Under the pieces are notes generated by a model. That model did no database searches, was not told the DNA's origin, and saw only the letters and a program-made list of their open reading frames with translations. Both the position numbers and the translations under genes were made by a program. Shown one piece after another: positions 33,620 to 43,104 of a stretch of DNA of 63,282 bases. Source of the stretch: Acidobacteriota bacterium (GTDB lineage: Bacteria > Acidobacteriota > Terriglobia > Terriglobales > Acidobacteriaceae). The stretch lies in contig JAJYVF010000032.1 in assembly GCA_021792135.1 (NCBI GenBank), positions 1-63,282 on the forward strand. The letters are read 5' to 3'. The stretch's first letter is position 1. Each line of letters starts with the position of its first letter.

Positions 33620-36484
33620 ATGACAAGACGAATCGGTTTCGAGACACTCCGGGCAGTAGTGATCATCTGCAGCCTTGCCTTGACCCTTCACGCCTGGGCG
33701 CAGACCCCGACGGGGGCGATTCACGGGACCGTGACCGATCCTTCCGGCGCGGTCGTTCCGTCGGCGAATCTCTCCCTCTCTACCAGCGCCGGCCTCGCGA
33801 AGTCTGTCACCAGCGCTGCCGACGGGACATTTGCAATCGATCGCCTGGTTCCCGGCCGCTACTCCCTCTCGGTCTCCGCGCAGGGCTTCGCAGAGACCAC
33901 GGTCGGGGATATCCTGGTCTTCAGTGGCGGCACAACCGCGAAGGACATCACCCTGCAATTGGCTGTCCAGCAGCAGCAGGTTCAGGTGAACGAGCAGGAT
34001 CAGAATCTGGATACAAGCGCCGACAATAATGCAAATTCCATTGTCATTAAGGGAAAGGACCTGGATGCTCTCTCCGATGATCCGGACGAACTGCAGGACG
34101 AACTGAACGCGCTCGCCGGACCCTCCGCGGGCCCGAGCGGCGGAGAGGTCTATATCGACGGCTTCACCGGCGGCCAGCTCCCTCCGAAGTCTTCCATCCG
34201 CGAAATCCGGATCAATCAGAACCCGTTCTCCGCGCAATACGACAAGCTGGGCTATGGCCGCATCGAGATCTTCACCAAACCGGGAACCGACAAATTCCAC
34301 GGCATGTTCATGGTCGACGGCAACGATTCGGCCTTCAATTCGCTGAACCCTTTTGTGAAGAACGAGCCGCCGTACTACATGACTTTCATGGTGGCCAATG
34401 CCAGCGGCGCCCTGGGTCGCAATGCTTCGTGGTTCGGCAGCGTCTTCCGCCGCGATAATGCGTCCAACTCCATCGTCAATGCGGAGGTGCTCAACCCTGC
34501 CGGCAATGCTTACAACTACACCGCGGCGGTGGCCAATCCCCAGTCGAGGCTGGATGTGAGCCCGCGCTTGGATTTCCAGCTCGGCAGCAACAACACCCTG
34601 AGCGTTCGCTACATGTTCGATCGCCAGTCGCAGACCAACAGTGGCGTCTCGCAGTTTGCCCTCGAGAGCCAGGGTTACAACGTCCTCAACCACGAGAATT
34701 CGATTCAGATCAGCGATACCCAGGTTCTGAGCGACACTGTGGTGAATGAAACGCGCTTCGAGTACATCCGGGATCGCGACAACCAGATTGCGCAGAACGA
34801 TGCCGCCACCATCACGGTTCAGGGAGCTTTCACCGGCGGCGGGAATAACGAGGGCACCGTTCGCGATAATCAGGACCATTACGAGTTACAGAACTACACA
34901 ACAGCCTCGGAAGGCCGGCATTCGCTGAACCTTGGTGCTCGCCTGCGCCTCACCCGCGAATCGAGCTACTCCACTTCGGGTTTCAACGGTAGCTATATCT
35001 ACTCCTCGCTCGCTGCCTGGGCTGCCGGTGCTCCGTCGGAGTATGACGTCACGGCGGGGAACGCGGGAGCCCGCGTGAATCTCTTCGACGCCGGCCTGTT
35101 CTTCCAGGACGATTACAAAGCACGCCAGAACCTGACGCTCAGCTACGGCCTGCGTTTCGAGTCGCAGAACCGGATCAGCGATCACGCCGACTGGGCGCCG
35201 CGTTTCTCCTTCGCCTGGGCCCCCGGCCGTAACAATGGGCACCCCGCCCGGACCGTGATCCGCGGCGGTTATGGATGGTTCTTCGATCGCTTTGGCTCCA
35301 CCTATGTGCTTCAGGCAATCCGTGAGAACGGGATCAATCAGCAGCAGTACGTGGTCAAGAACCCCTCGTTCCACCAGGAGGCGCCGCCGCCCTCTGCTCT
35401 GGCAGCCGCCAGCAGTGTCGCTCCTACGGTCTATCAGGTCGCGCCCGGGCTGAAAGCCTCTGTGAACATGCAGGCAGCCATCGGAGTGGAGCACCAGTTC
35501 GGCAGGGTCGCCACGGCTTCCGTTACTTACATCAATTCCCGTGGCGAACACCAATATCTGAGCGATAACATCAATGCGTACCTTCCCGGAACCTATAATG
35601 CTGCTACCGCAACCGGAACGCGGCCCAACGGCATCAATGAGAACATTTATCAATTCCAGTCCAGCGGCATTTACAGCCAGAATCAGCTGATCTTCAACTA
35701 CTCGGTGCGCGCACGGCGAATCTCGCTGTTCGGTTTCTACATGATGAACTTTGCCAGAGCCGATACGTCTGGGGCCACTTACTTTCCGTCGAACCAGTTC
35801 AATCCGCGCGCCGATTACGGCCGCGCCGACTTCGATGTGCGGAATCGCTTTTTGCTCGGCGGTAACTTTCAGGCGCCTTATGGCGTTTCGTTCAGCCCCT
35901 TCCTCGTACTGAATTCGGGTCAGCCGTTCAACATCACCCTCGGCCGGGATCTCAATGGAGACAATCAGTTCAACGACCGCCCAGCCTTCGCCACACAGAG
36001 CAGCAGCGATACGGTGGCAACCAGCTACGGTACCTTTGACCTTGATCCCGCATGGGATCAGGCGCCCATCCCGTATAACTACGGCAACGGTCCCTCCCAG
36101 CTCAGCATGAACCTGCGTGTCAGCAAGTCCATCGGCGTCGGGCCAAGGGTGCAGAATGGCTCGGGTGCGTTCTCCGGCGGGCCGGGAGGAGGTCCGCCGC
36201 CCGGAGGTGGCCCGCGCCCCGGCGGCGGTCCTGGTGGTGGACTCGGACCGGGCGGCCTGAGCAGTTCCGGCGGTCCGCCGCGCCTCGATCAGGAGTTGCC
36301 GCGACGCTACTCGCTCACCTTCGCCGCGATGGGAAGAAATGTCTTCAACAACGTCAGCCTGGCGCAGCCGGTTGGTGTGCTTGCTTCGCCGCTCTTCGGC
36401 AGATCCAATGCCCTGTCCGGAGGCTTCTTCTCGTCACCTGCGGCTAACCGCAGCATCGACCTCCAGATGACCTTCAGCTTCTGA
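33620..36484 (+). CDS. TonB-dependent receptor-like protein with Gly/Pro-rich barrel insertion (second of three)
   Basis: This 954-aa protein has a signal peptide (ETLRAVVIICSLALTLHAWAQ), a carboxypeptidase-regulatory-like domain (GAIHGTVTDPSGAVVPSANLSL, then DGTFAIDRLVPGRYSLSV), a plug-like region (SGGEVYIDGFTGGQLPPKSSIREI) and a beta-barrel ending RSIDLQMTFSF. Encoded at 36,166-36,285 is a stretch made almost only of Gly, Pro and Ser, set between barrel strands and probably an external loop. I took the ATG before the signal peptide; earlier in-frame codons exist. It is divergent from the CpxR-like regulator and likely under its control. Confidence 0.84.
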   Translation: MTRRIGFETLRAVVIICSLALTLHAWAQTPTGAIHGTVTDPSGAVVPSANLSLSTSAGLAKSVTSAADGTFAIDRLVPGRYSLSVSAQGFAETTVGDILVFSGGTTAKDITLQLAVQQQQVQVNEQDQNLDTSADNNANSIVIKGKDLDALSDDPDELQDELNALAGPSAGPSGGEVYIDGFTGGQLPPKSSIREIRINQNPFSAQYDKLGYGRIEIFTKPGTDKFHGMFMVDGNDSAFNSLNPFVKNEPPYYMTFMVANASGALGRNASWFGSVFRRDNASNSIVNAEVLNPAGNAYNYTAAVANPQSRLDVSPRLDFQLGSNNTLSVRYMFDRQSQTNSGVSQFALESQGYNVLNHENSIQISDTQVLSDTVVNETRFEYIRDRDNQIAQNDAATITVQGAFTGGGNNEGTVRDNQDHYELQNYTTASEGRHSLNLGARLRLTRESSYSTSGFNGSYIYSSLAAWAAGAPSEYDVTAGNAGARVNLFDAGLFFQDDYKARQNLTLSYGLRFESQNRISDHADWAPRFSFAWAPGRNNGHPARTVIRGGYGWFFDRFGSTYVLQAIRENGINQQQYVVKNPSFHQEAPPPSALAAASSVAPTVYQVAPGLKASVNMQAAIGVEHQFGRVATASVTYINSRGEHQYLSDNINAYLPGTYNAATATGTRPNGINENIYQFQSSGIYSQNQLIFNYSVRARRISLFGFYMMNFARADTSGATYFPSNQFNPRADYGRADFDVRNRFLLGGNFQAPYGVSFSPFLVLNSGQPFNITLGRDLNGDNQFNDRPAFATQSSSDTVATSYGTFDLDPAWDQAPIPYNYGNGPSQLSMNLRVSKSIGVGPRVQNGSGAFSGGPGGGPPPGGGPRPGGGPGGGLGPGGLSSSGGPPRLDQELPRRYSLTFAAMGRNVFNNVSLAQPVGVLASPLFGRSNALSGGFFSSPAANRSIDLQMTFSF

Positions 36485-37172
36485 TCTCCCGGTCCGGCCG
36501 AACCTTATTGCTGGCCGCGCCGGTTTTCACCTCGGATTACGCCAACTCTAGTCTCCTGAGAAAATCCTCAGCGACACCCCCAACCGAAAGGACCGTGCAT
36601 GCCCCCAGCCCGAGCGGAGTCGATTTCACCGTGAAAACACATGGGCATCTCGAATGCTCATGGCCGCTTCGGTACCCTCGAGCGCCTCGATTTCGGTATC
36701 GCTTCAGGAATGCCTGCAGCGATGGTTGGTGACGAGGCGGAACTCACCATTGACCGCGATGCGGCCAGGCGTGATCTGACCGGCGACGAAGCCTTCTGCG
36801 AGCCTGAAACTCCCGGGGGGAGGGAGCTGGAAGCGGCTCTCTCTTCAGCCCTTCGCGATCGAGTCGCCGCACCTCCCTCCGTCTCCTTCCGTCAACTGCC
36901 GGAATCGGGGGCCTGCACCCGTCCATCCCTGCCCGTCCCTTTCCAGCCCGCCTCTCGTTCGAGACTTCCCGTTCGAAACTCTTGACACAATGAAGCAATG
37001 TGGGCTACAGTCTGCCATCGCCTCGTATCGTTGTTTCTGAAATAAAATAACAGACCCCGAATGAGGGTGGTTTGATGCTTTCGACACGCTGACCCCAAAG
37101 GGAATAGGGGCAGTCCTGAGGGCGGCGTCCGGGTTTCGGTGTCGCTCTCAGACACGAACGGGAGGGTACACA
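36485..37172. other. 690-bp gap holding the promoter of the third receptor
   Basis: A plus frame at 36,641-36,985 resembles no family I know and has no ribosome-binding site, and two minus frames are equally weak. The only clear signal is the promoter at 36,982-37,011. Confidence 0.5.
36982..37011 (+). promoter_or_regulatory. sigma70-like promoter of the third receptor
   Basis: TTGACA and TACAGT are separated by 18 bp and lie about 160 bp before the receptor start, leaving a long 5' leader with no obvious fold. Confidence 0.55.
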
Positions 37173-40100
37173 ATGAAGCGAACTTTCCTTCTGATCCTGA
37201 TCGGTATCATCTTCGCGGCAGGTGCTTCTGCGAGCGTCACCGGAAGCATTTCCGGAACCGTGACAGACAAGACGGGCAGCGTTATCCCCGGAGCGACCGT
37301 TGTAGCCGTCAGCATTGAGACCGGTGTCACCAGTTCAACCAGGACCAATGCGGCGGGCTCCTACTCCTTCCCGGACCTCCCTGTCGGCCACTACAAAATC
37401 CAGATCAGGGCGACAGGCTTCTCGAATTTCGAAGAGACCGGTCTCGTTCTGGACGTGAACACCGCGCTGCGTGTGGACGCGATTCTGGAAATCGGCACCG
37501 TCAATGAGCATGTGAACGTGACTGCCAATGCCGTTCAGATCGATACAGTCACCACTCAGCTCGGAGACGTCATCGGCAGCACCATGATGACCAGCCTGCC
37601 CCTCAACGGCCGCTCCTATACCGACCTCCTCGCGCTGCAGCCGGGCGTTGTCCCGACCTCGAACGAAAGCCAGACCGGTGTTAACAGCTACAGCAATGCG
37701 CCCCCGTCGGGCAATCTCAACGACGGAACACTCTCCATCAGCGGCGCCCGCGGCAGTTCCAACGGCTTCATGGTGAATGGCGGCAACGTGATGGAGCAGA
37801 TGGCCAACGGCACGGCCATTATTCCCAACGTCGATTCCATCGCCGAATTTCGCATCATCACCAATAACTTCGACGCAGAGTACGGCCATTACAGCGGTGG
37901 CCTGGTGAACGTGATCACCAAGTCCGGAACCAATCAGTTCCACGGCGATGCCTTCGATTTCCTGCGCAACACGAATCTGGATGCACGCAACTATTACTCC
38001 CTCACGCGAGGCGGCTATCACCAGAACCAGTTCGGCGGAACCTTCGGCGGTCCGCTTCTTCGCGACAAGATGTTCTTCTTTGCGGATTACCAGGGTACCC
38101 GCCTCACCATTGGCGAAAGCACAGGCCTGATCGCTGTCCCGTCCCTTGCCGACCGGCAGGGAAATCTCGCCGACCAGGCAGGCCAGCTGACCGCGCAGTG
38201 CTCTGCGGGAATCTGCTCACCGTCGCTGGTTGGCCCTGCCTTTGCAGCATCTTTGTCGCAGAAACTTGGCCATCCGGTGAGCGTTGGCGAGCCGTTCTAT
38301 ATGCCAGGTTGTACTTCGGCGACCTGCGTTTTCCCCAACGCCGTCATTCCCACCAGCGTCTGGTCCGCGCCCAGCGCCAATGTGCTGCAGTTCGTCCCGA
38401 AGCCCAATGTTCCGGCTTCCTCCGCATTTCCCACCGGGGCCTACTCCGCTGTCGTCAATTCTCCCCTCCAGGACGACAAGGCTGGCTTCCATCTCGATGC
38501 CAATTCACGTCTGGGTATGCTCTCGGGCTACTACTTCATCGACAAGTACTCGCTCGTGAACCCCCTGGCGGGAGGCTCCTTCGGAAATTTCGGCGGCGCA
38601 ACCAACGGGATGGCCCAGTTGTTCACGCTCAGCGATACCAAATCCATCGGAAGCTCAAAGGTGAACCAGCTCTGGCTGAGCTACACGCGGAACGCCTCCT
38701 TTGCCAATAGTCCGACCGGCCCTACCGTCGATCTCGGAGGCCTCGGATTCGCCGTTGGCTGCAACACGCTGGGCATCTGCCCCCAGAACTCCAGCTACAA
38801 GACTCTCCCCTCGATCAGCCTGAATAACTTCTCCGTCGGCGGCCCCGCCGGTTCAGAAGGTCTTTGGGAAAACACCTGGCAGGGCCAGGATAACTACTCC
38901 TGGAGCGTTGGGACCCACAACATTAAATTTGGCGGCATTCTTTCGTTCAGCCAGATCAACATGCAAACCTATTATGCGAACAACGGGCTCTTCGGCTTCA
39001 ATGGCAGCTCGGAGACGGGCCTCGATTTTGCCGATTTCCTGCTGGGCGCGGCGGACTCCTTTAATCAGGGCGTTCAGTTGCCTTTGTACAGCCGTGCCCG
39101 TTATTACGGGATCTTTGGCCAGGACAGCTGGCGCGTGTTTCGCAACCTGACCGTCAACTACGGCCTGCGCTGGGACGTCACCACCCCCTGGTGGGAAAAG
39201 TACAACCGCATGGAGGCGCTGGTCCCCGGTGCGCAGTCCGTGGTCTTCCCGACCGCTCCGCGGGGCTGGCTGGTGGAAGGAGATCCGCAGATCCCCCGGA
39301 CCGTCGCGAAAACGCAATACGGCAATGTGGCGCCCAGGATCGGGTTTGCATACTCGCCCGACGCGCAGAGTGGGCTCCTGCACAAGCTCTTCGGCGGTGC
39401 TGGAAGCTCAAGCATCCGGGCTTCCTTCGGAATCTTTTATAACGACCTCGAAGACTATACCAATGCGAATGGCAACGGCGATGCGCCCTACGGCCTCTAT
39501 TGGGTCAATCCCGCTCCGACCAACTTCGCCACTCCCTTCGTTGACCTCTATACGGGAAATTCGGAAGGGCAGCGTTTTCCTCTCCCCTCCGGTGCAATCA
39601 ATGCGTCTCGGTCTCATCCGTATGCCGATGTGAACTGGGCTCAGTATGAGCCGATCAGCAGCTCTCCCACCTACTACTTCGGCAATGTGACCCCCTACAG
39701 CGAAAGCTGGATGATGTCCGTGGAGCGGCAGCTTCTGAGGAGCACCATCCTGAACGTGAGCTATGTGGGAAACGTCGGGCGGCATCTTATGGTCATCGAT
39801 GAAGCCAACCCGGCAACGCCCTCGGTCTGTCTCAGTGTCAGCCAGCCATCGGAAGTGGCTCCGGGGAGCAATATCTGCGGACCCTATGCGGAAACCGGCC
39901 TCTTCACCACAGCTTCCGGTCAGGTCATCGAGGCTCGTCAGCAGCTGGGTCCCAACGGCGGCGTGGACTTCGGCAGCACCGGCTGGTTCCGGACCATGGG
40001 AAGTTCTTCGTATAACGCCCTGGAGGCCAGCCTGCAATATACCGGCGGGCGCACCTCTTTCCTCGTTGGCTACACCTTCAGCAAAGCAATGGATGACTCA

Positions 40101-40709
40101 TCCGCCGCAACCGAGCAGGTTATGCCCTTGAACCCCGGTCTCGAGTGGGCTCTCTCGGCTTTCAATGTGACCCAGAACTTCGTGGCCAGCTATTCCTATC
40201 AGATGCCCTTCGACAAGCTCTCCAGCCATGCCGGCATCCTGACCAAAGACTGGGTCCTTTCCGGCGATACGCGATTTGCAACCGGATTCCCCATCACAAT
40301 TCAGGAAAACGACGATCAGTCCCTTATCGGCAATACCTCCGTTGGCCCCACCGGTGATGCCGATGAGCCCAACTACACGCCGGGCAAGCTGCTGATGCGG
40401 ACCAATCCCCGAAACGGCGGAACGTATTTCAACACCTCGTTGTTTACCACAGAGAACCTCGGCCAGTTTGGCAATGCGAAACGGCGATTCTTCAGCGGAC
40501 CGGGCATCAATAACTGGGATATGGCCCTGGCGAAACAAATGCACTTTACTGAGACAAAGTCCCTGGAACTTCGCGCGGAGTTCTTCAACCTGTTCAATCA
40601 TGCCCAGTTCCTCACCCCGTCAGGCCTGATCAACAGCTCCGTCTTCGGCGTCGTGACGAACGCCGGCGATCCCCGCATCGGCCAGGTTGCGGCAAAGATC
40701 CATTTCTGA
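37173..40709 (+). CDS. TonB-dependent receptor with carboxypeptidase-regulatory-like domain (third)
   Basis: This 1178-aa protein starts with a signal peptide (RTFLLILIGIIFAAGASAS). A regulatory-like domain follows (GSISGTVTDKTGSVIPGATVVAV, then AAGSYSFPDLPVGHYKIQI) and then a plug whose LPLNGRSYTDLLALQPGVVP is the hallmark of acidobacterial Oar-like receptors. The barrel ends GDPRIGQVAAKIHF. Several cysteine pairs (CSAGICS, CTSATC, CNTLGIC) suggest disulfide-bonded outer loops. GGGAGGG precedes the ATG. The ROK regulator gene follows, so uptake and regulation of the downstream sugar genes are probably linked. Confidence 0.9.
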   Translation: MKRTFLLILIGIIFAAGASASVTGSISGTVTDKTGSVIPGATVVAVSIETGVTSSTRTNAAGSYSFPDLPVGHYKIQIRATGFSNFEETGLVLDVNTALRVDAILEIGTVNEHVNVTANAVQIDTVTTQLGDVIGSTMMTSLPLNGRSYTDLLALQPGVVPTSNESQTGVNSYSNAPPSGNLNDGTLSISGARGSSNGFMVNGGNVMEQMANGTAIIPNVDSIAEFRIITNNFDAEYGHYSGGLVNVITKSGTNQFHGDAFDFLRNTNLDARNYYSLTRGGYHQNQFGGTFGGPLLRDKMFFFADYQGTRLTIGESTGLIAVPSLADRQGNLADQAGQLTAQCSAGICSPSLVGPAFAASLSQKLGHPVSVGEPFYMPGCTSATCVFPNAVIPTSVWSAPSANVLQFVPKPNVPASSAFPTGAYSAVVNSPLQDDKAGFHLDANSRLGMLSGYYFIDKYSLVNPLAGGSFGNFGGATNGMAQLFTLSDTKSIGSSKVNQLWLSYTRNASFANSPTGPTVDLGGLGFAVGCNTLGICPQNSSYKTLPSISLNNFSVGGPAGSEGLWENTWQGQDNYSWSVGTHNIKFGGILSFSQINMQTYYANNGLFGFNGSSETGLDFADFLLGAADSFNQGVQLPLYSRARYYGIFGQDSWRVFRNLTVNYGLRWDVTTPWWEKYNRMEALVPGAQSVVFPTAPRGWLVEGDPQIPRTVAKTQYGNVAPRIGFAYSPDAQSGLLHKLFGGAGSSSIRASFGIFYNDLEDYTNANGNGDAPYGLYWVNPAPTNFATPFVDLYTGNSEGQRFPLPSGAINASRSHPYADVNWAQYEPISSSPTYYFGNVTPYSESWMMSVERQLLRSTILNVSYVGNVGRHLMVIDEANPATPSVCLSVSQPSEVAPGSNICGPYAETGLFTTASGQVIEARQQLGPNGGVDFGSTGWFRTMGSSSYNALEASLQYTGGRTSFLVGYTFSKAMDDSSAATEQVMPLNPGLEWALSAFNVTQNFVASYSYQMPFDKLSSHAGILTKDWVLSGDTRFATGFPITIQENDDQSLIGNTSVGPTGDADEPNYTPGKLLMRTNPRNGGTYFNTSLFTTENLGQFGNAKRRFFSGPGINNWDMALAKQMHFTETKSLELRAEFFNLFNHAQFLTPSGLINSSVFGVVTNAGDPRIGQVAAKIHF

Positions 40710-40748
40710 GACCGGCAGCCGGCTTCTCCGGATCCGAGCCCGGCGGCA

Positions 40749-40778
40749 TTGGACGGCTCTCTGCCTCGACGGTATACA
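40749..40778 (+). promoter_or_regulatory. sigma70-like promoter before the ROK gene
   Basis: TTGGAC and TATACA are 18 bp apart, and the -10 box lies about 120 bp before the chosen start codon. Confidence 0.5.
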
Positions 40779-40901
40779 TTCATAGTGAGGAGATTGCCCC
40801 ATTCGCATTCGCCAGAGCGTATTCCGCCGGGAGAGGGGGATCGCGGCGATCTGCGGTCATTCGCGGATCAGTCTGTGAGGAATAGCCGGGAACCGACGAC
40901 C

Positions 40902-42161
40902 ATGCCGACGAAAGTTCCTCAGTCGAATAGCTCCCGCGCAGCAGGCAAACCGGAACCCAGGGAACTGGCCATCCTTCGGCTGATCCACTCCGGGTCCCAT
41001 TACTCCCGGCTCGATCTGGCACGCAGGACGGGGCTCAGCCCCGCCTCTATCACCGCCATTGTGCGCAGCCTGATAGCCCGCAATCTCGTTACGGAAAATG
41101 AAGGTGTTTCCTCCCTCGTGGGAAGGAAACCCATCCCTTTGGAGATTCGGGCCGATGCCGGATATCTGATCGGTGTCGACATTGGCTCCTTCTATACGCG
41201 CATCGTTATTACGGACATCAACGGCAGGATCGCCCACAAACATCAGATCGAAACCGGTATCCCCGAGGGCCGTGTTCGTGTCCTCCGCCGGGTTTTCGAA
41301 TGCGTGCACCAGGCGATTCGCGAAGCCGCGGTGACCCGAGACTCCGTCCTGGGCATGGGGATCGCCCATTCCGGAGTCATCGATACCGAAACAGGCGTTG
41401 TCCTTTCCTTCCCCCGGCCAGGGCAGATGTCCGAGTGGAAGAACGTTCCGCTGCGCGCGCTCTTCGAGCAGGAGTTTCGGGTCCCGTGTCTGCTGGAAGA
41501 CAGTGTGCGTACCGGAGCCATAGCCGAACGGTGCTTTGGCCTCGGCGCGGATCAGGACGATTTTCTCTACATCGAAGTCGGAGTCGGCATTGGCGCGGCC
41601 TTCTTCTTCGATGGAAAGCTGTATCGTGGCGCGGGGGGCAAAGCCGGCGAATTCGGACATATCACCGTCGATGAGAACGGACCGCTCTGCTCCTGCGGAA
41701 ACAACGGCTGCCTGGAGACTCTTGCTTCCTGCGCGGCGATCATCGATGCGGTTCGGGTCGCTCTGGATCGCGGCGTGGATTCGAAGATTCGCGACCTCGC
41801 CGGCGCCAACCTCGAGAAGATCGGTATCGAGCTCATTAACCAGGCAGCCGCAGAGAATGACAGTCTCGCCTTTCGGGTCCTGCAGGATGCCGCCTCTTCG
41901 ATCGCCATCGGTCTTGCCGACCTGGTCAATCTTCTCAATCCGCGGCTTATCATCTTTGGCGGCGCGCTGTTTCGGGCAGCGCCCCAGCTCCTCTCCGACC
42001 CGCTGAAGCGGATCATCAAGCAACGCTCGCTGGAAAAGTCGGCTCTGGATGCGGAGCTGAAGGTCTCGCCTCTGGGCGCCGAAGCCGGCGCCTTGGGAGC
42101 ATCCAGAATGATTGCCGGCCGTGCCCTGGAAGATCTTTATGACCATGCACTGGAACGCTGA
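40902..42161 (+). CDS. ROK family transcriptional regulator
   Basis: This 419-aa protein has an N-terminal helix-turn-helix (ELAILRLIHSGSHYSRLDLARRTGLSPASITAIVRSLIARNLV), so it is a NagC/XylR-type regulator and not a simple kinase. The sugar-kinase-like part carries GVDIGSFYTRIVITDI, then GVGIGAAFFFDG, GKAGEFGH and the zinc motif CSCGNNGCLE. It probably binds a sugar and represses genes nearby. A perfect palindrome before the DegT gene is a candidate target. The ATG was chosen at the start of the folded part, and its ribosome-binding site is weak. Confidence 0.88.
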   Translation: MPTKVPQSNSSRAAGKPEPRELAILRLIHSGSHYSRLDLARRTGLSPASITAIVRSLIARNLVTENEGVSSLVGRKPIPLEIRADAGYLIGVDIGSFYTRIVITDINGRIAHKHQIETGIPEGRVRVLRRVFECVHQAIREAAVTRDSVLGMGIAHSGVIDTETGVVLSFPRPGQMSEWKNVPLRALFEQEFRVPCLLEDSVRTGAIAERCFGLGADQDDFLYIEVGVGIGAAFFFDGKLYRGAGGKAGEFGHITVDENGPLCSCGNNGCLETLASCAAIIDAVRVALDRGVDSKIRDLAGANLEKIGIELINQAAAENDSLAFRVLQDAASSIAIGLADLVNLLNPRLIIFGGALFRAAPQLLSDPLKRIIKQRSLEKSALDAELKVSPLGAEAGALGASRMIAGRALEDLYDHALER

Positions 42162-42226
42162 TCGGACGCGAAACTGCCTTGTGGTCGCCGTCCTCGGAAC
42201 CATCGGCCATCCCCTCGAACCTCGCT

Positions 42227-42841
42227 ATGCGGGCAGCTGACAACGTTCTGATCTTCGATTTCGACGGCGTAGTGGCCGACACCGAGTCTCTGCACTGGAG
42301 GTCATGGTCCCTTCTCTTTGCATCCCATGGCATTTCCTTTACCTGGGACGACTACTGCAGGTTCGGCCGGGGCATCAGCGATCTTCACATGCTCGAGATT
42401 CTTCCGCAGCTTGCCTCCGAGCCTGCTCTCCGGAGCGTCCTCCGTGACCGCGCGGCCGAGCGCAGGCAGCTGGTCCGGAGCTGGTGCGCGCAACGGTCTC
42501 CTGTAAGCCCGGCTACCGTCAAGATGCTGAAAGGCCTTCGTGCATACCGCCTCGGCCTGGTGACGAGTTCGGATCGGGATGAGGTCGAGCCGCTGCTTCG
42601 CGCAGCCGGCATTCATGCCTGCTTCGCCGCCCTTGTCTACGGCGACGATACCCTTCGCCATAAACCCGACCCCGCGCCTTATCTTCTGATTCGCGAACGG
42701 ATTGGTTTCGAGACGGGCCTCGCATTTGAGGATTCTGACGCCGGCCTCGAAAGCGCCACATCGGCCGGCCTGACTGCTGTTCGGGTGGATCATCCGGGAA
42801 ATCTGCCGGCTGTGGTCGGCAGCAGCTTGTCGACGGGCTGA
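42227..42841 (+). CDS. HAD-superfamily phosphatase/phosphoglucomutase-like hydrolase
   Basis: This 204-aa subfamily I HAD enzyme has motif I as FDFDGVVADTESLHWRSW, a small helical cap, motif II TSSDRDE, a lysine in HKPDPAPY and the acidic motif FEDSDAGLESA. The DxD and DTESLHW pattern resembles beta-phosphoglucomutase and sugar-phosphate phosphatases. It follows the ROK regulator by 65 bp and precedes the DegT gene, so it likely works on a phosphosugar intermediate. An in-frame TTG at 42,179 would add 16 residues. Confidence 0.82.
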   Translation: MRAADNVLIFDFDGVVADTESLHWRSWSLLFASHGISFTWDDYCRFGRGISDLHMLEILPQLASEPALRSVLRDRAAERRQLVRSWCAQRSPVSPATVKMLKGLRAYRLGLVTSSDRDEVEPLLRAAGIHACFAALVYGDDTLRHKPDPAPYLLIRERIGFETGLAFEDSDAGLESATSAGLTAVRVDHPGNLPAVVGSSLSTG

Positions 42842-42885
42842 CTTCACTCTCCCGATCCTGCCTCTCCCTCTGTCGCCCGACCAAT

Positions 42886-42971
42886 TGCTTTAATAGTAAA
42901 GCAGAAGTTGCAAAACGAGCCGACGCGTGAGCTGATTGCCCTTGACAGGAAAACAAATCGTTTGTCAATAT
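42886..42971 (+). promoter_or_regulatory. promoter and operators before the DegT gene
   Basis: TGCTTTA-ATAG-TAAAGCA (42,886-42,903) is a perfect palindrome. Downstream, TTGACA (42,942) and CAATAT (42,966) with 18 bp between form a promoter. Its spacer contains a second palindrome, ACAAA-TCG-TTTGT (42,953-42,965). The ROK protein encoded upstream is the likely binder of one of these. Confidence 0.6.
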
Positions 42972-43104
42972 GCAGTCCGAGCCTTTTGTGCAAGCAGATC
43001 TGCATTTAGTTCTGGCGACCGGCGCTGTGCGGCAGGATCGCCCGTGCGGACGGCGCCCGCCGTCACACCGGTCCTGGATGCCGCTGGTCGGAAGGAGTTG
43101 AACC

